Shown one piece after another: positions 1-8,171 of a DNA stretch of 32,459 nucleotides. The DNA comes from Streptomyces himastatinicus ATCC 53653 (GTDB lineage: Bacteria > Actinomycetota > Actinomycetes > Streptomycetales > Streptomycetaceae): the NCBI RefSeq assembly GCF_000158915.1, contig NZ_GG657754.1:1330572-1363030 (forward strand), given 5' to 3'. Under the pieces are notes generated by a model. It made no database searches. It saw only the letters and a program-made list of their open reading frames with translations, and was not told the origin of the DNA. Each line of letters begins with the position of its first letter. Position 1 is the stretch's first letter. The position numbers were made by a program, and so were the translations under genes.

Positions 1-96
1 GTCGGTGGCGGCGTGGGCGGGTGCGCCCGGGAGGAGGGCGGCGGCGCTTGCCCCGAGCGCGCACCACAGGGCGGTGCGTCGTGCAGCCGGAGTCAT
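1..96 (-). CDS. N-terminus of a secreted protein (partial)
   Basis: Reading the minus strand from the ATG at 96 to the window edge gives 32 uninterrupted codons with the look of a Sec signal peptide: a short n-region with two arginines (MTPAARRT), a hydrophobic alanine/leucine core, and an APAHA-A type cleavage site around residues 29-30. The mature protein lies outside the window, so its function cannot be read. I see no strong ribosome-binding site, so the start is a best guess. The gene is divergent from the metallophore-like operon, and the Zur-like box at 146-160 lies between them, so shared zinc control is possible. Zinc-regulated secreted or surface proteins and ZnuA-type binding proteins are common next to Zur boxes in actinobacteria, but that identity is only an inference here. 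Confidence 0.55.
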   Translation of the reverse strand, partial: MTPAARRTALWCALGASAAALLPGAPAHAATD

Positions 97-145
97 GTGT
101 CTCGCAATCAGCTCAGGCAGATCTGGTCGGATCATCAGATGACAA

Positions 146-160
146 TGAAAACGATTATCG
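146..160. promoter_or_regulatory. Putative Zur box (divergent promoter)
   Basis: The 15-mer TGAAAACGATTATCG matches the Streptomyces Zur operator pattern TGAAAATnATTTTCA at 11 of the 14 defined positions. It is an AT-rich island in very GC-rich DNA, between the divergent secreted-protein start (96) and the operon start (254). An ACGAT-N7-ATCGT dyad (151-167) overlaps it. The box would allow zinc-dependent repression in both directions. The match is by eye; no binding data are available. Confidence 0.7.
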
Positions 161-253
161 ATATCGTCTAGGCGGTCAAGACGGGTGCCCCTGCCGCCAA
201 GGCCGCTGCCCGGCCTGCCCGGAACCTCAACCGCACGGCGACGAAGGAGAGTT

Positions 254-1510
254 GTGGCTCATCTGCTGATGGTGGAGAGCTGGGTCGGATCGATGAGCAG
301 GCTGCTGCCACGGGCGATCCGCGAGAACGGGCACGAGTTCACCTTCCTCACCCGTGACCTGCACCACTACCTGCGCTCCGCGCCCGAGGGCACCGCCCAC
401 CCGCTGCTCGCCGCGCGCCACGTGCTGACCGCCGACACCAACGACACCGCCACCCTGCTGCCGGCGGTCGAGCGGCTGCACACGGCTCTCGGTTTCGACG
501 GGGTCATCACCTCCTGCGACTACTACCTGCCGGTGGCGGCGCGCCTCGCGGACCGGCTGGGGCTTCCCGGCCCGTCGGCCGAAGCGGTGGGGAACGCCTG
601 CCGCAAGGACGCGACCCGGCGCGTCCTCGACGCCGCCGGAGTGCCCGGACCGCGGTTCGCGGTGCACTCCACGTGGGCCGAGGTGGCGGAAGGGGCCCGG
701 GAGATCGGCTATCCGCTGGTCGTGAAGCCCGTGGACCTGTGCGCCGGGATGTACGTACGGCGCGTCGACGACGAGGCCGCGCTGCGGGACGCGTGGCGTG
801 CGCTCGACGGCTTCCCGGTCAACGCCCGGGGCCAGCGCCGCTCCCCCGCCGTGCTGCTGGAGGAGCTGCTCGACGGCCCGGAGGTCAGCGTCGAGACCGT
901 GTCGTACGGCGGCACCACCGAGGTGATCGGGGTGACCGACAAGAGCGTCGGCGGGGCGCCCGCGTTCATCGAGACCGGGCACATGTTCCCCGCCGCCCTC
1001 GCATCCGCCGACGCCGCGGCCGCGCGCGAGACCGCGGTGCTCGCCCTGAAGGCGCTCGGCCTGGACGACGTCGTCGCGCACACCGAGATCAAGCTGACCG
1101 CCGCCGGGCCGCGCGTGGTGGAGGTCAATCCGCGCCCCGCGGGCAACCGCATCACCGAACTGATCCGCCATGTCACGGGGGTCGACCTGGCCACCGCCTG
1201 TGTGGACGTCGCCCTCGGCCACCGGCCCGATCTGCGGGGCTGGGACACGGGGATGCGCAGCGCCGCCATCGGATTCCTGGTGCCGGCCACCGCGGGCACC
1301 CTGGCCTCGGTCGACGGCGGTGACGCGGCGCGGGAGGCGCCGGACGTGCTGGAGGTCCAGCTCGCCGAGCCCGGCAGGAGCGTCGAGGCGGCCGGGAGCA
1401 ACAACGCATACCTCGGCCATGTCATGGCGGGCGATCCCGAAGGGCCCGGGGCCCGCGCCCGGGTCGAAGCGCTGCTGTCCGGACTGCGCCCGCGGGTGGT
1501 GGCCCCATGA
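254..1510 (+). CDS. ATP-grasp ligase (amino acid/peptide ligase type)
   Basis: ATP-grasp enzymes use ATP to activate a carboxylate as acyl-phosphate and join it to an amine or thiol. The roughly 418-residue protein has a Rossmann-like N-terminal part (VAHLLMVES...), a preATP-grasp region, the nucleotide-binding lysine in YPLVVKP near residue 159, the VLLEELLDGPE strand near 201-211, and the metal-binding EVNPRPAGNR motif near 291-300. The C-terminal 100 residues resemble the extra domain of L-amino-acid ligases. I chose the GTG at 254 because AAGGAGA (244-250) stands just before it; the open frame extends up to 185 and an ATG at 269 is too far from this site. It is the first gene of a ten-gene operon, and its stop overlaps the next start (ATGA). 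It probably forms the amide bond of a small dipeptide-like product. The substrates are unknown. Confidence 0.85.
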   Translation: MAHLLMVESWVGSMSRLLPRAIRENGHEFTFLTRDLHHYLRSAPEGTAHPLLAARHVLTADTNDTATLLPAVERLHTALGFDGVITSCDYYLPVAARLADRLGLPGPSAEAVGNACRKDATRRVLDAAGVPGPRFAVHSTWAEVAEGAREIGYPLVVKPVDLCAGMYVRRVDDEAALRDAWRALDGFPVNARGQRRSPAVLLEELLDGPEVSVETVSYGGTTEVIGVTDKSVGGAPAFIETGHMFPAALASADAAAARETAVLALKALGLDDVVAHTEIKLTAAGPRVVEVNPRPAGNRITELIRHVTGVDLATACVDVALGHRPDLRGWDTGMRSAAIGFLVPATAGTLASVDGGDAAREAPDVLEVQLAEPGRSVEAAGSNNAYLGHVMAGDPEGPGARARVEALLSGLRPRVVAP

Positions 1511-2355
1511 CCGCGCGCCCGCTCACCGCCGCGCCGCCGTGTTTCTCGTACGAGGAGCTGGCCGACCGGGTGCTGGACGGCGCCTTCGGGCCCGATCCGC
1601 GCACCCAGCGGATCGCCGTGGCCTTCACCACGCGCCAGGCCGTACGCCACGACGGCCGCAGCGGCGGCTATCGCAACGAGGTGCTCAGCCTGCGGCTGGG
1701 CGAGGCCGTCGGCTCGTGCGCGGTCGAGCCGGGCGCACTGCCCTACGAGGCGATCGACACCTGCGTCGGCGTGGACGTGGCCCGGCTGCTGCGCCACGAG
1801 CTGGCCCCGGTCCGCGTCGCCGCCCTCGACGCGTATCTCCTGCGGATGCTGCCGCACACCTCCGCGTCCGGTGCGCGCCCCCAGCCGCTGGCCGCCGGGA
1901 CATCGCTGGAGAAGTCCCGCGCCCGCGCCGAGGCCGTCACCGGGCTGCTCGGGCCGGGGCCGGGCCGGACCGTTCTGGTCGTCGGTGTCGTCAACTCCCT
2001 TCTGGAGAGCCTGCGTTCACGTGGCCTGGGCTATGTGGCCTGCGATCTCAAGGGCGGTACGACGGAATGGGGCGAGCCGGTCGCCACCGACGCGCTCGCC
2101 CAGCTGGACCGCTGTGACGCCGTGCTCGCCTCCGGCATGACGCTCGGCAACGGCACCTTCGAACCGCTGCGGGAACACGCGCTGCGCCACGGGAAGCCAC
2201 TGGTGATGTTCGCGCAGACCGGCAGCGCGATCCTGCCGCGCTTCGTGGGCGCCGGGGTCACGGCGGTGTGCGCCGAGCCCTACCCGTTCTTCTGGCTGGA
2301 CGGCGGCCCCGGGCTGATCCACTGCTACGGAGGGCACTACGGGGGTCCCGCATGA
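1507..2355 (+). CDS. DUF4213/DUF364 protein (putative heavy-metal chelation family)
   Basis: This 282-residue protein has the two-part layout of the DUF4213-DUF364 family. An enolase-N-terminal-like segment (about residues 15-90, with AFTTRQAV and a GGYRNEVL stretch) is followed by a Rossmann-like half that starts near residue 155 (VLVVGVVNSLLESLR) and includes ASGMTLGNGTFEPL and AQTGSAILPRF. The family founder's structure was interpreted as having an active site with a possible role in heavy-metal chelation; the enzymatic reaction is not established. The gene overlaps its neighbours by ATGA on both sides, so it is translationally coupled between the ligase and the PLP enzyme. In a Zur-controlled operon a role in metal handling or metallophore assembly or breakdown is plausible, but this is inference. 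Confidence 0.75.
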   Translation: MTARPLTAAPPCFSYEELADRVLDGAFGPDPRTQRIAVAFTTRQAVRHDGRSGGYRNEVLSLRLGEAVGSCAVEPGALPYEAIDTCVGVDVARLLRHELAPVRVAALDAYLLRMLPHTSASGARPQPLAAGTSLEKSRARAEAVTGLLGPGPGRTVLVVGVVNSLLESLRSRGLGYVACDLKGGTTEWGEPVATDALAQLDRCDAVLASGMTLGNGTFEPLREHALRHGKPLVMFAQTGSAILPRFVGAGVTAVCAEPYPFFWLDGGPGLIHCYGGHYGGPA

Positions 2356-3443
2356 CCACGGCCGTCCATCACCCCACCGCCAACGGCGACCTCCTCGCGC
2401 TGCTCGGCCGCACCCCGCTCGCCCGGATCACCACCGATCTGCCCTGCCCCCATCCCGGTTTCTGGGCCAAGCTCGAAGGGCTCGGCGCCGGTGGTATGAA
2501 GGCCCGCGCCGCGGTGTCCATGCTGCTCGGCGCCCGGGAGCGCGGTGAACTGCGGCCCGGTGCGCCGGTGGTGGAGTCCACCTCCGGCACCCTGGGGGTC
2601 GGCCTGGCCTTCGCGGGCCAGGCGCTCGGCCATCCCATCGTGCTGGTCTGCGACACCGAGCTGGAACCGTCGATGCGGCGGTTGCTGCGCACCTACGGCG
2701 CCCAGCTGGAACTGGTCGACCGCCCGGCGGCCGAGGGCGGCTGGCAGGCCGCCCGTCTCGCCCGGCTGCGCGCGCTGCTGGCCCTGCTGCCGGACGCCTA
2801 CTGGCCCGACCAGTACAACAACCCCGACAACACGGCCGGTTACGCCTCGCTCGCCCACGAACTGACCGCCCAGCTCGACCACCTCGACATCCTGGTGTGC
2901 AGCGTCGGCACCGGCGGCCACAGCGCGGGCATCGTCCGCCCGCTGCGCGGGCGCTGGCCCGGGCTGCGGCTCATCGGCGTCGACGCCACCGGCTCGACCA
3001 TCTTCGGCCAGCCCGCCCGGCCCCGGCTCATGCGCGGCCTGGGCAGCAGCATCCATCCGCGCAACGTGGCCTACGGCGCCTTCGACGAGGTCCACTGGGT
3101 CGGCCCGGCCGAAGCGGCGGACTCCTGCCGACGGCTGGCCCGGGGCAGCTTCGTCAGCGGCGGCTGGAGCACCGGCGCTGTCGGACTCGTCGCCGCCTGG
3201 GCCGCCCGCGTCCACCCCGGCGCCGTGGTCGCCACCGTCTTCCCCGACGGGCCGCACCGCTACCTCGGCACCGTCTACGACGACGACTTCACCACCGCCC
3301 ACGGCGTCGACCTCGCGACCGCCGCAACCCGTCCCGTGGAGATCGCCCACCCGCGCGCCGTCGAGGCCACCGGCTGGGCCCGCTGCACCACCGTCACCGA
3401 CCCGCTGACCGGCGGGACCCCGATCCGGGAAGAGAGCCCGTGA
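2352..3443 (+). CDS. SbnA/cysteine-synthase-like PLP-dependent enzyme
   Basis: This is a fold-type II PLP enzyme of 363 residues. The Schiff-base lysine is K50 in GGMKARAA, the substrate loop is STSGTLG (76-82), the phosphate-binding glycine loop is SVGTGGHSAG (184-193), and S273 in GGWSTGA is placed to touch the pyridine nitrogen. The loop reads TSGTLG rather than the TSGNTG of true cysteine synthases. Segments such as DAYWPDQYNN, VDATGSTIFG and VFPDGPHRYLGTVYDDDF recall SbnA, the 2,3-diaminopropionate-forming enzyme of staphyloferrin B synthesis. It probably does a beta-replacement on an activated serine to supply a non-protein amino acid. No SbnB-like partner is present, so the nitrogen or other nucleophile donor is unknown. 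It overlaps the genes on both sides (ATGA and GTGA). Confidence 0.82.
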   Translation: MTTAVHHPTANGDLLALLGRTPLARITTDLPCPHPGFWAKLEGLGAGGMKARAAVSMLLGARERGELRPGAPVVESTSGTLGVGLAFAGQALGHPIVLVCDTELEPSMRRLLRTYGAQLELVDRPAAEGGWQAARLARLRALLALLPDAYWPDQYNNPDNTAGYASLAHELTAQLDHLDILVCSVGTGGHSAGIVRPLRGRWPGLRLIGVDATGSTIFGQPARPRLMRGLGSSIHPRNVAYGAFDEVHWVGPAEAADSCRRLARGSFVSGGWSTGAVGLVAAWAARVHPGAVVATVFPDGPHRYLGTVYDDDFTTAHGVDLATAATRPVEIAHPRAVEATGWARCTTVTDPLTGGTPIREESP

Positions 3444-4519
3444 ACGTCAGCCAACGCACCGTAACGCTCCACCTCGCCGAGCCGCTTCGCATCTCCCGCT
3501 CCACCATGGCCGCGCGCGACGCCGTGTGGCTGCGGGTCGAGCACGCGGGACAGCGCGGCCACGGGGAGGCCGTCAGCAGCGCGTACTACGGCCTGGACAC
3601 CGCCACCCTCCGGCGGCTGCTGCACGAAGCGGCCCTGGAGCTGGGCCGCTTCGCCGACCCGGAGAGCGCGCTGCGGGCCCTGTGGGAGGAGGAGCCGGGC
3701 CGTCGGCCCGCCGCGGTGACGGCGGCCGTCGAATCCGCGCTGCTCGACTTGTGCGGCAAGCGCGCGGGAGTCCCCGTCCACCGGCTCGTCGGCGCCACCG
3801 CCGAGCCGTTCGCCGCCACCGCCCGCACCCTCGGCATCGTCCCGGCCGAGCGCGCCGCGGCGCGGGCCCGGTGCCTGACCGACAGCGGGTTCTCCGTCAT
3901 CAAGGTCAAGGCCGGTGCCGCGGACCCCGAGGACGACATGGCGCGGATACGGGCCGTACGGACCGCCGCGCCCCACGCCCGGCTGCTGCTCGATCCCAAC
4001 GGCGCCTGGAGCGTGGCCCGGGCGCGCGAACTGCTCCCCATATGCGCGGAGTTGGGAGTCGAAGCTGTCGAACAGCCCATCGGGCCGGGCGACCCCGAGG
4101 CGCTGGCCCGCCTCGCCGAACACGCGCCGCTCCCCATCATCGCCGACGAGGACGCGGTGTCCTACGAGGACGTCCGCCGTCTCGCCGGACGGGTGCAGGG
4201 TGTCAACGTCAAGCTCGCCAAGTGCGGTGGCGTCCACGCGGCGCTGCGGATCGCCTCGCTCATCGAGGGCAGTGGCACCGCGCTGATGCTCGGCTGCCTG
4301 ACCGCCAGCACCCTCGGTATCGCGCCCGCCGTCCACCTCGCGGGCCACGCCCGCTGGACCGACCTGGACGGACACCTGCTGCTCGCCCACGACCCGTGGA
4401 CCGGCATCGGCGGCACCGACGGCGTGGTGCGGGCCAGTGGCCGCCCCGGGCTGGGCGTACGGCCGCTCGCCACCACCGAGGAAGAGGGAGAGGAGGGCCG
4501 CCATGAGAACGTGGCGTGA
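3440..4519 (+). CDS. Enolase-superfamily dipeptide epimerase-like enzyme
   Basis: This 359-residue member of the muconate-lactonizing/dipeptide-epimerase subgroup keeps the catalytic pattern. The first KxK motif is K155/K157, metal ligands are D185 (LLDPNGAW), E211 (EQP) and D236 (ADED), and the opposite general base is K258 in NVKLAK. A DLDG sequence at 308-311 matches the D-x-D motif that dipeptide epimerases use to bind the substrate alpha-ammonium group, which favours a dipeptide substrate over a cycloisomerase role. It would invert the C-terminal residue of an L,L-dipeptide to give an L,D product. GTG was chosen as start because it overlaps the previous stop (GTGA). With an ATP-grasp ligase three genes upstream, ligation followed by epimerization is a coherent route. 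Confidence 0.82.
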   Translation: MNVSQRTVTLHLAEPLRISRSTMAARDAVWLRVEHAGQRGHGEAVSSAYYGLDTATLRRLLHEAALELGRFADPESALRALWEEEPGRRPAAVTAAVESALLDLCGKRAGVPVHRLVGATAEPFAATARTLGIVPAERAAARARCLTDSGFSVIKVKAGAADPEDDMARIRAVRTAAPHARLLLDPNGAWSVARARELLPICAELGVEAVEQPIGPGDPEALARLAEHAPLPIIADEDAVSYEDVRRLAGRVQGVNVKLAKCGGVHAALRIASLIEGSGTALMLGCLTASTLGIAPAVHLAGHARWTDLDGHLLLAHDPWTGIGGTDGVVRASGRPGLGVRPLATTEEEGEEGRHENVA

Positions 4520-5756
4520 ACTGCGCGGCTTCCCGCTCGCCATCCGGCTGCTCCTGGTCAACCAGCTCGGTGTCAACACCGGCTTCTATCTGCTCATCCC
4601 CTATCTCGCCACCCACCTCGGCGAGGATCTGGGCATGTCGGCGGCGGTCGTCGGCATCGTCCTCGGGGTGCGCAACCTCAGCCAGCAGGGCCTGTTCCTG
4701 ATCGGCGGTTCGGCTGCGGACCGGCTGGGCGCGCGGGGCGTCATCATCGCCGGGTGCGCCGTACGCACCCTCGGATTCGCGCTGTTCGCGCTCGGCGACG
4801 GGCTGCCGGTGCTGCTGGCCGCGTCCGTGCTCAGCGGGCTCGCGGGGGCGCTGTTCAACCCGGCCGTGCGGGCGTATCTCGCCCGTGAGGCGGGCGGGCG
4901 CAGGGCGGAGGCGTTCGCCCTGTTCAACGTCTTCGCCACCACCGGCGCCCTCATCGGGCCGCTGCTCGGCAGCGCGCTGCTGCTGGTGGACTTCCGGGCC
5001 TCGGCGCTCACCGCCGCCGCCATCTTCGCGGTGCTGACCGTAGCCCAGGCACTGGTGCTGCCCGCCCGGGAGGTCGAGCCGTCGACGGGCGGTGTCCTCG
5101 CGGACTGGCGGGAAGTGGTGGGCAACCGCGCCTTCCTGGCCTTCGCGCTGGCCATGGTCGGCATGTTCACCCTGGAGAACCAGCTGTATCTGCTGCTGCC
5201 CGCCGGGGCGCGCCACGCCACCGGCTGGGACGGCGCGGCCGGGCTCGTGTTCCTCGTCGGTACGCTCGCCAACCTGGCGCTGCAACTGCGCGTCACCCGC
5301 GCCCTGAAGCGGCGCGGCAGCCGGGCGCGGTGGATCGGCGCGGGCCTCGCCCTCATGGGGCTGGCCTTCGTCCCGCCCATGCTGGTGGCGGGTGCCTCGC
5401 CCGGCGGGCGCGGCACGGCGGTGCTGTACGCGCTGCCGGTGCTGGCCGGTGCGCTGCTGCTGTACCTCGGGGTGATGGCCGCCCAGCCGTTCGTGATGGA
5501 GCTGATCCCGCGCTTCGGACGGCCGGAGCTGACCGGCACCTACTTCGGGGTGTTCTACGTGGTGTCCGGCATCGCCGCGGCCGTCGGCAACACGGCCGTC
5601 GGCTGGGCCATGGACACCGGGGAGGGCGGGGGCGCCGCCTGGCTGCCCTGGGCCTGCTGCGCGGGCTTCGGCCTCGTCTCGGCGGGCGGTGTCGCCTGGC
5701 TGCACCGCTCCGGTGCGCTGCCCGCCCGTACCGAAGCCGTGGTGGCGGCGGCGTGA
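4503..5756 (+). CDS. MFS transporter (probable metallophore exporter)
   Basis: This major facilitator superfamily protein of 417 residues has about 12 hydrophobic segments. The family loop motif between helices 2 and 3 is present as GSAADRLGARGV. The N-terminus MRTWRELRGFPLAIRLLLVNQ resembles MDR-type H+ antiporters of the MdtG/YdeE kind. The ATG at 4503 follows a strong GGAGG and overlaps the end of the epimerase gene by 17 bases. Its place directly after the biosynthetic genes and before the uptake genes suggests that it exports the small molecule made by this operon. An importer of the metal complex is the less likely alternative, because a complete ABC importer is encoded downstream. Confidence 0.85.
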   Translation: MRTWRELRGFPLAIRLLLVNQLGVNTGFYLLIPYLATHLGEDLGMSAAVVGIVLGVRNLSQQGLFLIGGSAADRLGARGVIIAGCAVRTLGFALFALGDGLPVLLAASVLSGLAGALFNPAVRAYLAREAGGRRAEAFALFNVFATTGALIGPLLGSALLLVDFRASALTAAAIFAVLTVAQALVLPAREVEPSTGGVLADWREVVGNRAFLAFALAMVGMFTLENQLYLLLPAGARHATGWDGAAGLVFLVGTLANLALQLRVTRALKRRGSRARWIGAGLALMGLAFVPPMLVAGASPGGRGTAVLYALPVLAGALLLYLGVMAAQPFVMELIPRFGRPELTGTYFGVFYVVSGIAAAVGNTAVGWAMDTGEGGGAAWLPWACCAGFGLVSAGGVAWLHRSGALPARTEAVVAAA

Positions 5757-6592
5757 GCGGGGACAGGAGAAGATCCGGCAATCTGCTCACCGACAGCCCG
5801 GAGTTGTACGAGGCCCGCTTCCCGGACCCCGAGCGGCTGGCCGGACGCTGGGCGGAGGACACCTTGCGGCGGTACGGCGCGGGGCCACGTGTCCTGGACA
5901 TCGGCTGCGGCACCGGGCGCGACGCCGCGTATCTGCACCGCGCGGGCCGGGCGGTCATCGGCGCCGACCTCTCCCCGGCGATGCTCGACTACGCCCGCGA
6001 ACGGCATCCCGGGCCGGAGTACCGCCGGGCCGACCTGCGCGGTTTCGCGCTCGGCACGTTCGACGCCGTCGTCTGTCTGGACAGCGCCCTGCTGTACTGC
6101 CACGGCAACGACGACCTCGACGGCTTCCTCGGCTCCTGCCGCCGCGCCCTCGCGCCCGGTGGCCTCCTCATGGCGGAGATGCGCAACGGCGCGTACTTCC
6201 TGGGCCGCACCGACCTCCTGGACACCCCGGCCGACGACGCGTTCACGTGGCGGGGAACCGGCTACCGGTCCACCACCACCCTCCGCGTCGACCGGACCGC
6301 GCAACTGCTGCGCCGCACCCGGGTGTGGACCTCCGACGACGGATCGCCGCCGGTCGAGCAGCGCTCCGCGTGGCGGCTGCTCCTCCCCCAGGAACTGCGC
6401 CACTTCCTGACCGCGCACGGCTTCACCGTCCTCGCGCTGTACGACGGGCCGGGGCCGCGCACCGATCCGCCGTGGCGGGACGGCGACACCCCCGGCGTCA
6501 CGGCCGACGCCGACCGGCTGCACCTCATCGCCCGGCTGGACACGCCTCAGGGCGTGTCCGCACACCACCAGCCAAGGACACCGCATGCATGA
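5753..6592 (+). CDS. Class I SAM-dependent methyltransferase
   Basis: This 279-residue protein has a class I methyltransferase core. Motif I is VLDIGCGTGRD (about 47-57), followed by a GADLSPAML acidic-loop segment, a RADLRGF segment, and FDAVVCLDSALLY as motif IV. It transfers a methyl group from S-adenosylmethionine; the acceptor cannot be read from sequence. The GTG start overlaps the MFS stop (GTGA), and the gene ends inside the start of the binding-protein gene. It lies between exporter and importer, so it probably tailors the operon's product, for example by N- or O-methylation. This is inference from context. Confidence 0.85.
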   Translation: MSGDRRRSGNLLTDSPELYEARFPDPERLAGRWAEDTLRRYGAGPRVLDIGCGTGRDAAYLHRAGRAVIGADLSPAMLDYARERHPGPEYRRADLRGFALGTFDAVVCLDSALLYCHGNDDLDGFLGSCRRALAPGGLLMAEMRNGAYFLGRTDLLDTPADDAFTWRGTGYRSTTTLRVDRTAQLLRRTRVWTSDDGSPPVEQRSAWRLLLPQELRHFLTAHGFTVLALYDGPGPRTDPPWRDGDTPGVTADADRLHLIARLDTPQGVSAHHQPRTPHA

Positions 6593-8171
6593 CGATCCCG
6601 CCCACCGCCTCCGCCACCCGGGCCTGCACCGCCGCGGCTTTCTCGCCGCCTCGGGCGCGGCCTCGCTCGGCGCGCTCGCCCTCACCGGATGTGGCGGCTC
6701 CCCCTCCGGCGCGTCCGGACACGGCGATGGCAAGCCGAAGCGTGGCGGGCGGCTGCGCGCCGCGTTCGCCGGTGGCGGGGCGAGCGAGAGCCTCGATCCG
6801 CATCTGGGCAGCCTCTTCGCCGACGCCGCCCGCGCCAAGGCGCTCTACGACAAGCTCGCCGACTACGACGCCTCCCTCGTGGCCCGGCCGCGCCTCGCCT
6901 CGGCGTGGGAGCCGAACGCGGGCCTGGACCGCTGGAAGGTCACCCTCAGGGAGGCCACCTTCCACGACGGAAAGCCGGTGACCGCGGACGATGTCCTCTT
7001 CAGCTACCGCCGCATCGCCGACCCGGAGAAGACGTTCCGCGCCAAGGCGTCGCTGGAACCCATCGATCTGAAGGCCAGCCGGGCACTGGACCGGCGGACC
7101 GTGGAGTTCGTCCTCAAGCGCCCGACCGCCGAATTCCCCAATGTGCTCGCCGCGTTCGGCGCGTACATCATCCCCGAGGGCGCCGGGGACTTCGACGACA
7201 AGCCGGTCGGCAGCGGGCCGTTCCGCCTCGTGTCATTCTCCCCCGGCCGCTCCACCGTCCTGCGGCGCAACGACGACTACTGGGACGGCGCCCCCTACCT
7301 GGACCGGCTGGAGTTCATCGTCGCCAACGACGAGTCCGCGCGCGTCAACTCCCTCCTCGGCGGCCAGGTGGAATACGCCCATGAGCTGAGCCCCACCACG
7401 GCGCGCGCCCACGAGAAGGCGGGCCAGATCGAGATCGTCCGGCTGCCGGGCAGCGCCATGCAGGCGTTCGCCATGAAGACCGACCGGCCGCCCTTCGACG
7501 ACAAGCGGGTCCGTGAGGCGTTCTTCCTGATCGCCGACCGGAAGGAGCTGCTGAACGGCGCCCTGTCCGGGGCGGGCGAGATCGGCAACGACCTCTTCGG
7601 CAAGGGGTACGCGTACTACGCCGACGGCCTGCCGCAGCGCGAACAGGACCTCGGACGCGCGCGCAAGCTGCTGAAGCAGGCGGGCGCGGAAGACCTCCGG
7701 GTCACCCTCGACACGTCGGCCGTCGCCGCCGGATTCACCGAGGCCGCCGGAATCTTCCGCGACCAAGCCGCCAAGGCCGGGGTCACCATCAGGGTCCGCA
7801 ACGGCAGCAAGGACTCCTACTGGAACGACATCCTCGACTCCGGCACCCTGTGCAGCTACCGCTCCGGTGCCATGCCCATCGAATCCCATCTCTCCCAGCG
7901 GCTGCTCACCGGCTCCACCACCAACGCCACCAAGTGGCAGCACAAGGACTTCGACGCCCTCTACCAGCAGGCCCAGTCCACCAGGGACGACAAGGACCGC
8001 GCCGCGGTGTACGAGCGCATGCAGCGCCGTCTGTACGCCGAAGGCGGCTTCCTGGTCTGGGGGTTCGCCGACTGGATCATCGGCACGGCCCGCACCGTGG
8101 GCGGCGTGGACCACCGGGCACCGGCCAACACCCTGGACTGGGCCCGGTTCGACAAGGTCTGGCTGCGGTGA
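6585..8171 (+). CDS. ABC transporter solute-binding lipoprotein (family 5, peptide/nickel type)
   Basis: This 528-residue extracytoplasmic binding protein belongs to the SBP_bac_5 family (DppA/OppA/NikA). Its N-terminus combines a twin-arginine stretch (RRGFL) with a lipobox LTGC, lipidated Cys near residue 36, so it is a Tat-exported lipoprotein. Family features include the RGGRLRAAF strand, WKVTLREATFHDGKPVTADDV, the GSGPFRL segment and ADRKELLNG. It delivers its ligand to the two permeases encoded directly downstream. Ligands of this family are di- and oligopeptides, nickel or metal-chelator complexes. Given the Zur boxes and the biosynthetic genes, the likely cargo is the zinc-loaded metallophore. 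The start at 6585 overlaps the methyltransferase gene by eight bases. Confidence 0.9.
   Translation: MHDDPAHRLRHPGLHRRGFLAASGAASLGALALTGCGGSPSGASGHGDGKPKRGGRLRAAFAGGGASESLDPHLGSLFADAARAKALYDKLADYDASLVARPRLASAWEPNAGLDRWKVTLREATFHDGKPVTADDVLFSYRRIADPEKTFRAKASLEPIDLKASRALDRRTVEFVLKRPTAEFPNVLAAFGAYIIPEGAGDFDDKPVGSGPFRLVSFSPGRSTVLRRNDDYWDGAPYLDRLEFIVANDESARVNSLLGGQVEYAHELSPTTARAHEKAGQIEIVRLPGSAMQAFAMKTDRPPFDDKRVREAFFLIADRKELLNGALSGAGEIGNDLFGKGYAYYADGLPQREQDLGRARKLLKQAGAEDLRVTLDTSAVAAGFTEAAGIFRDQAAKAGVTIRVRNGSKDSYWNDILDSGTLCSYRSGAMPIESHLSQRLLTGSTTNATKWQHKDFDALYQQAQSTRDDKDRAAVYERMQRRLYAEGGFLVWGFADWIIGTARTVGGVDHRAPANTLDWARFDKVWLR

Noticed and set aside
227..1857. Long minus-strand open frames opposite the ATP-grasp and DUF364 genes
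   Set aside because: They are GC-driven antisense shadows: low-complexity Arg/Gly/Ala sequences without family motifs, opposite clear coding genes.
2897..3439. Upstream extension of the epimerase frame into the PLP gene
   Set aside because: The sequence is arginine-rich shadow of the PLP enzyme; the GTG at 3440 with GTGA overlap is the sensible start.
2352..3443. Housekeeping cysteine synthase
   Set aside because: The substrate loop differs from TSGNTG, the sequence resembles SbnA more, and the gene is embedded in a specialized operon.
7850..8167. Upstream extension of the DppB permease frame
   Set aside because: It lies inside the binding-protein gene in another frame and has no permease features.
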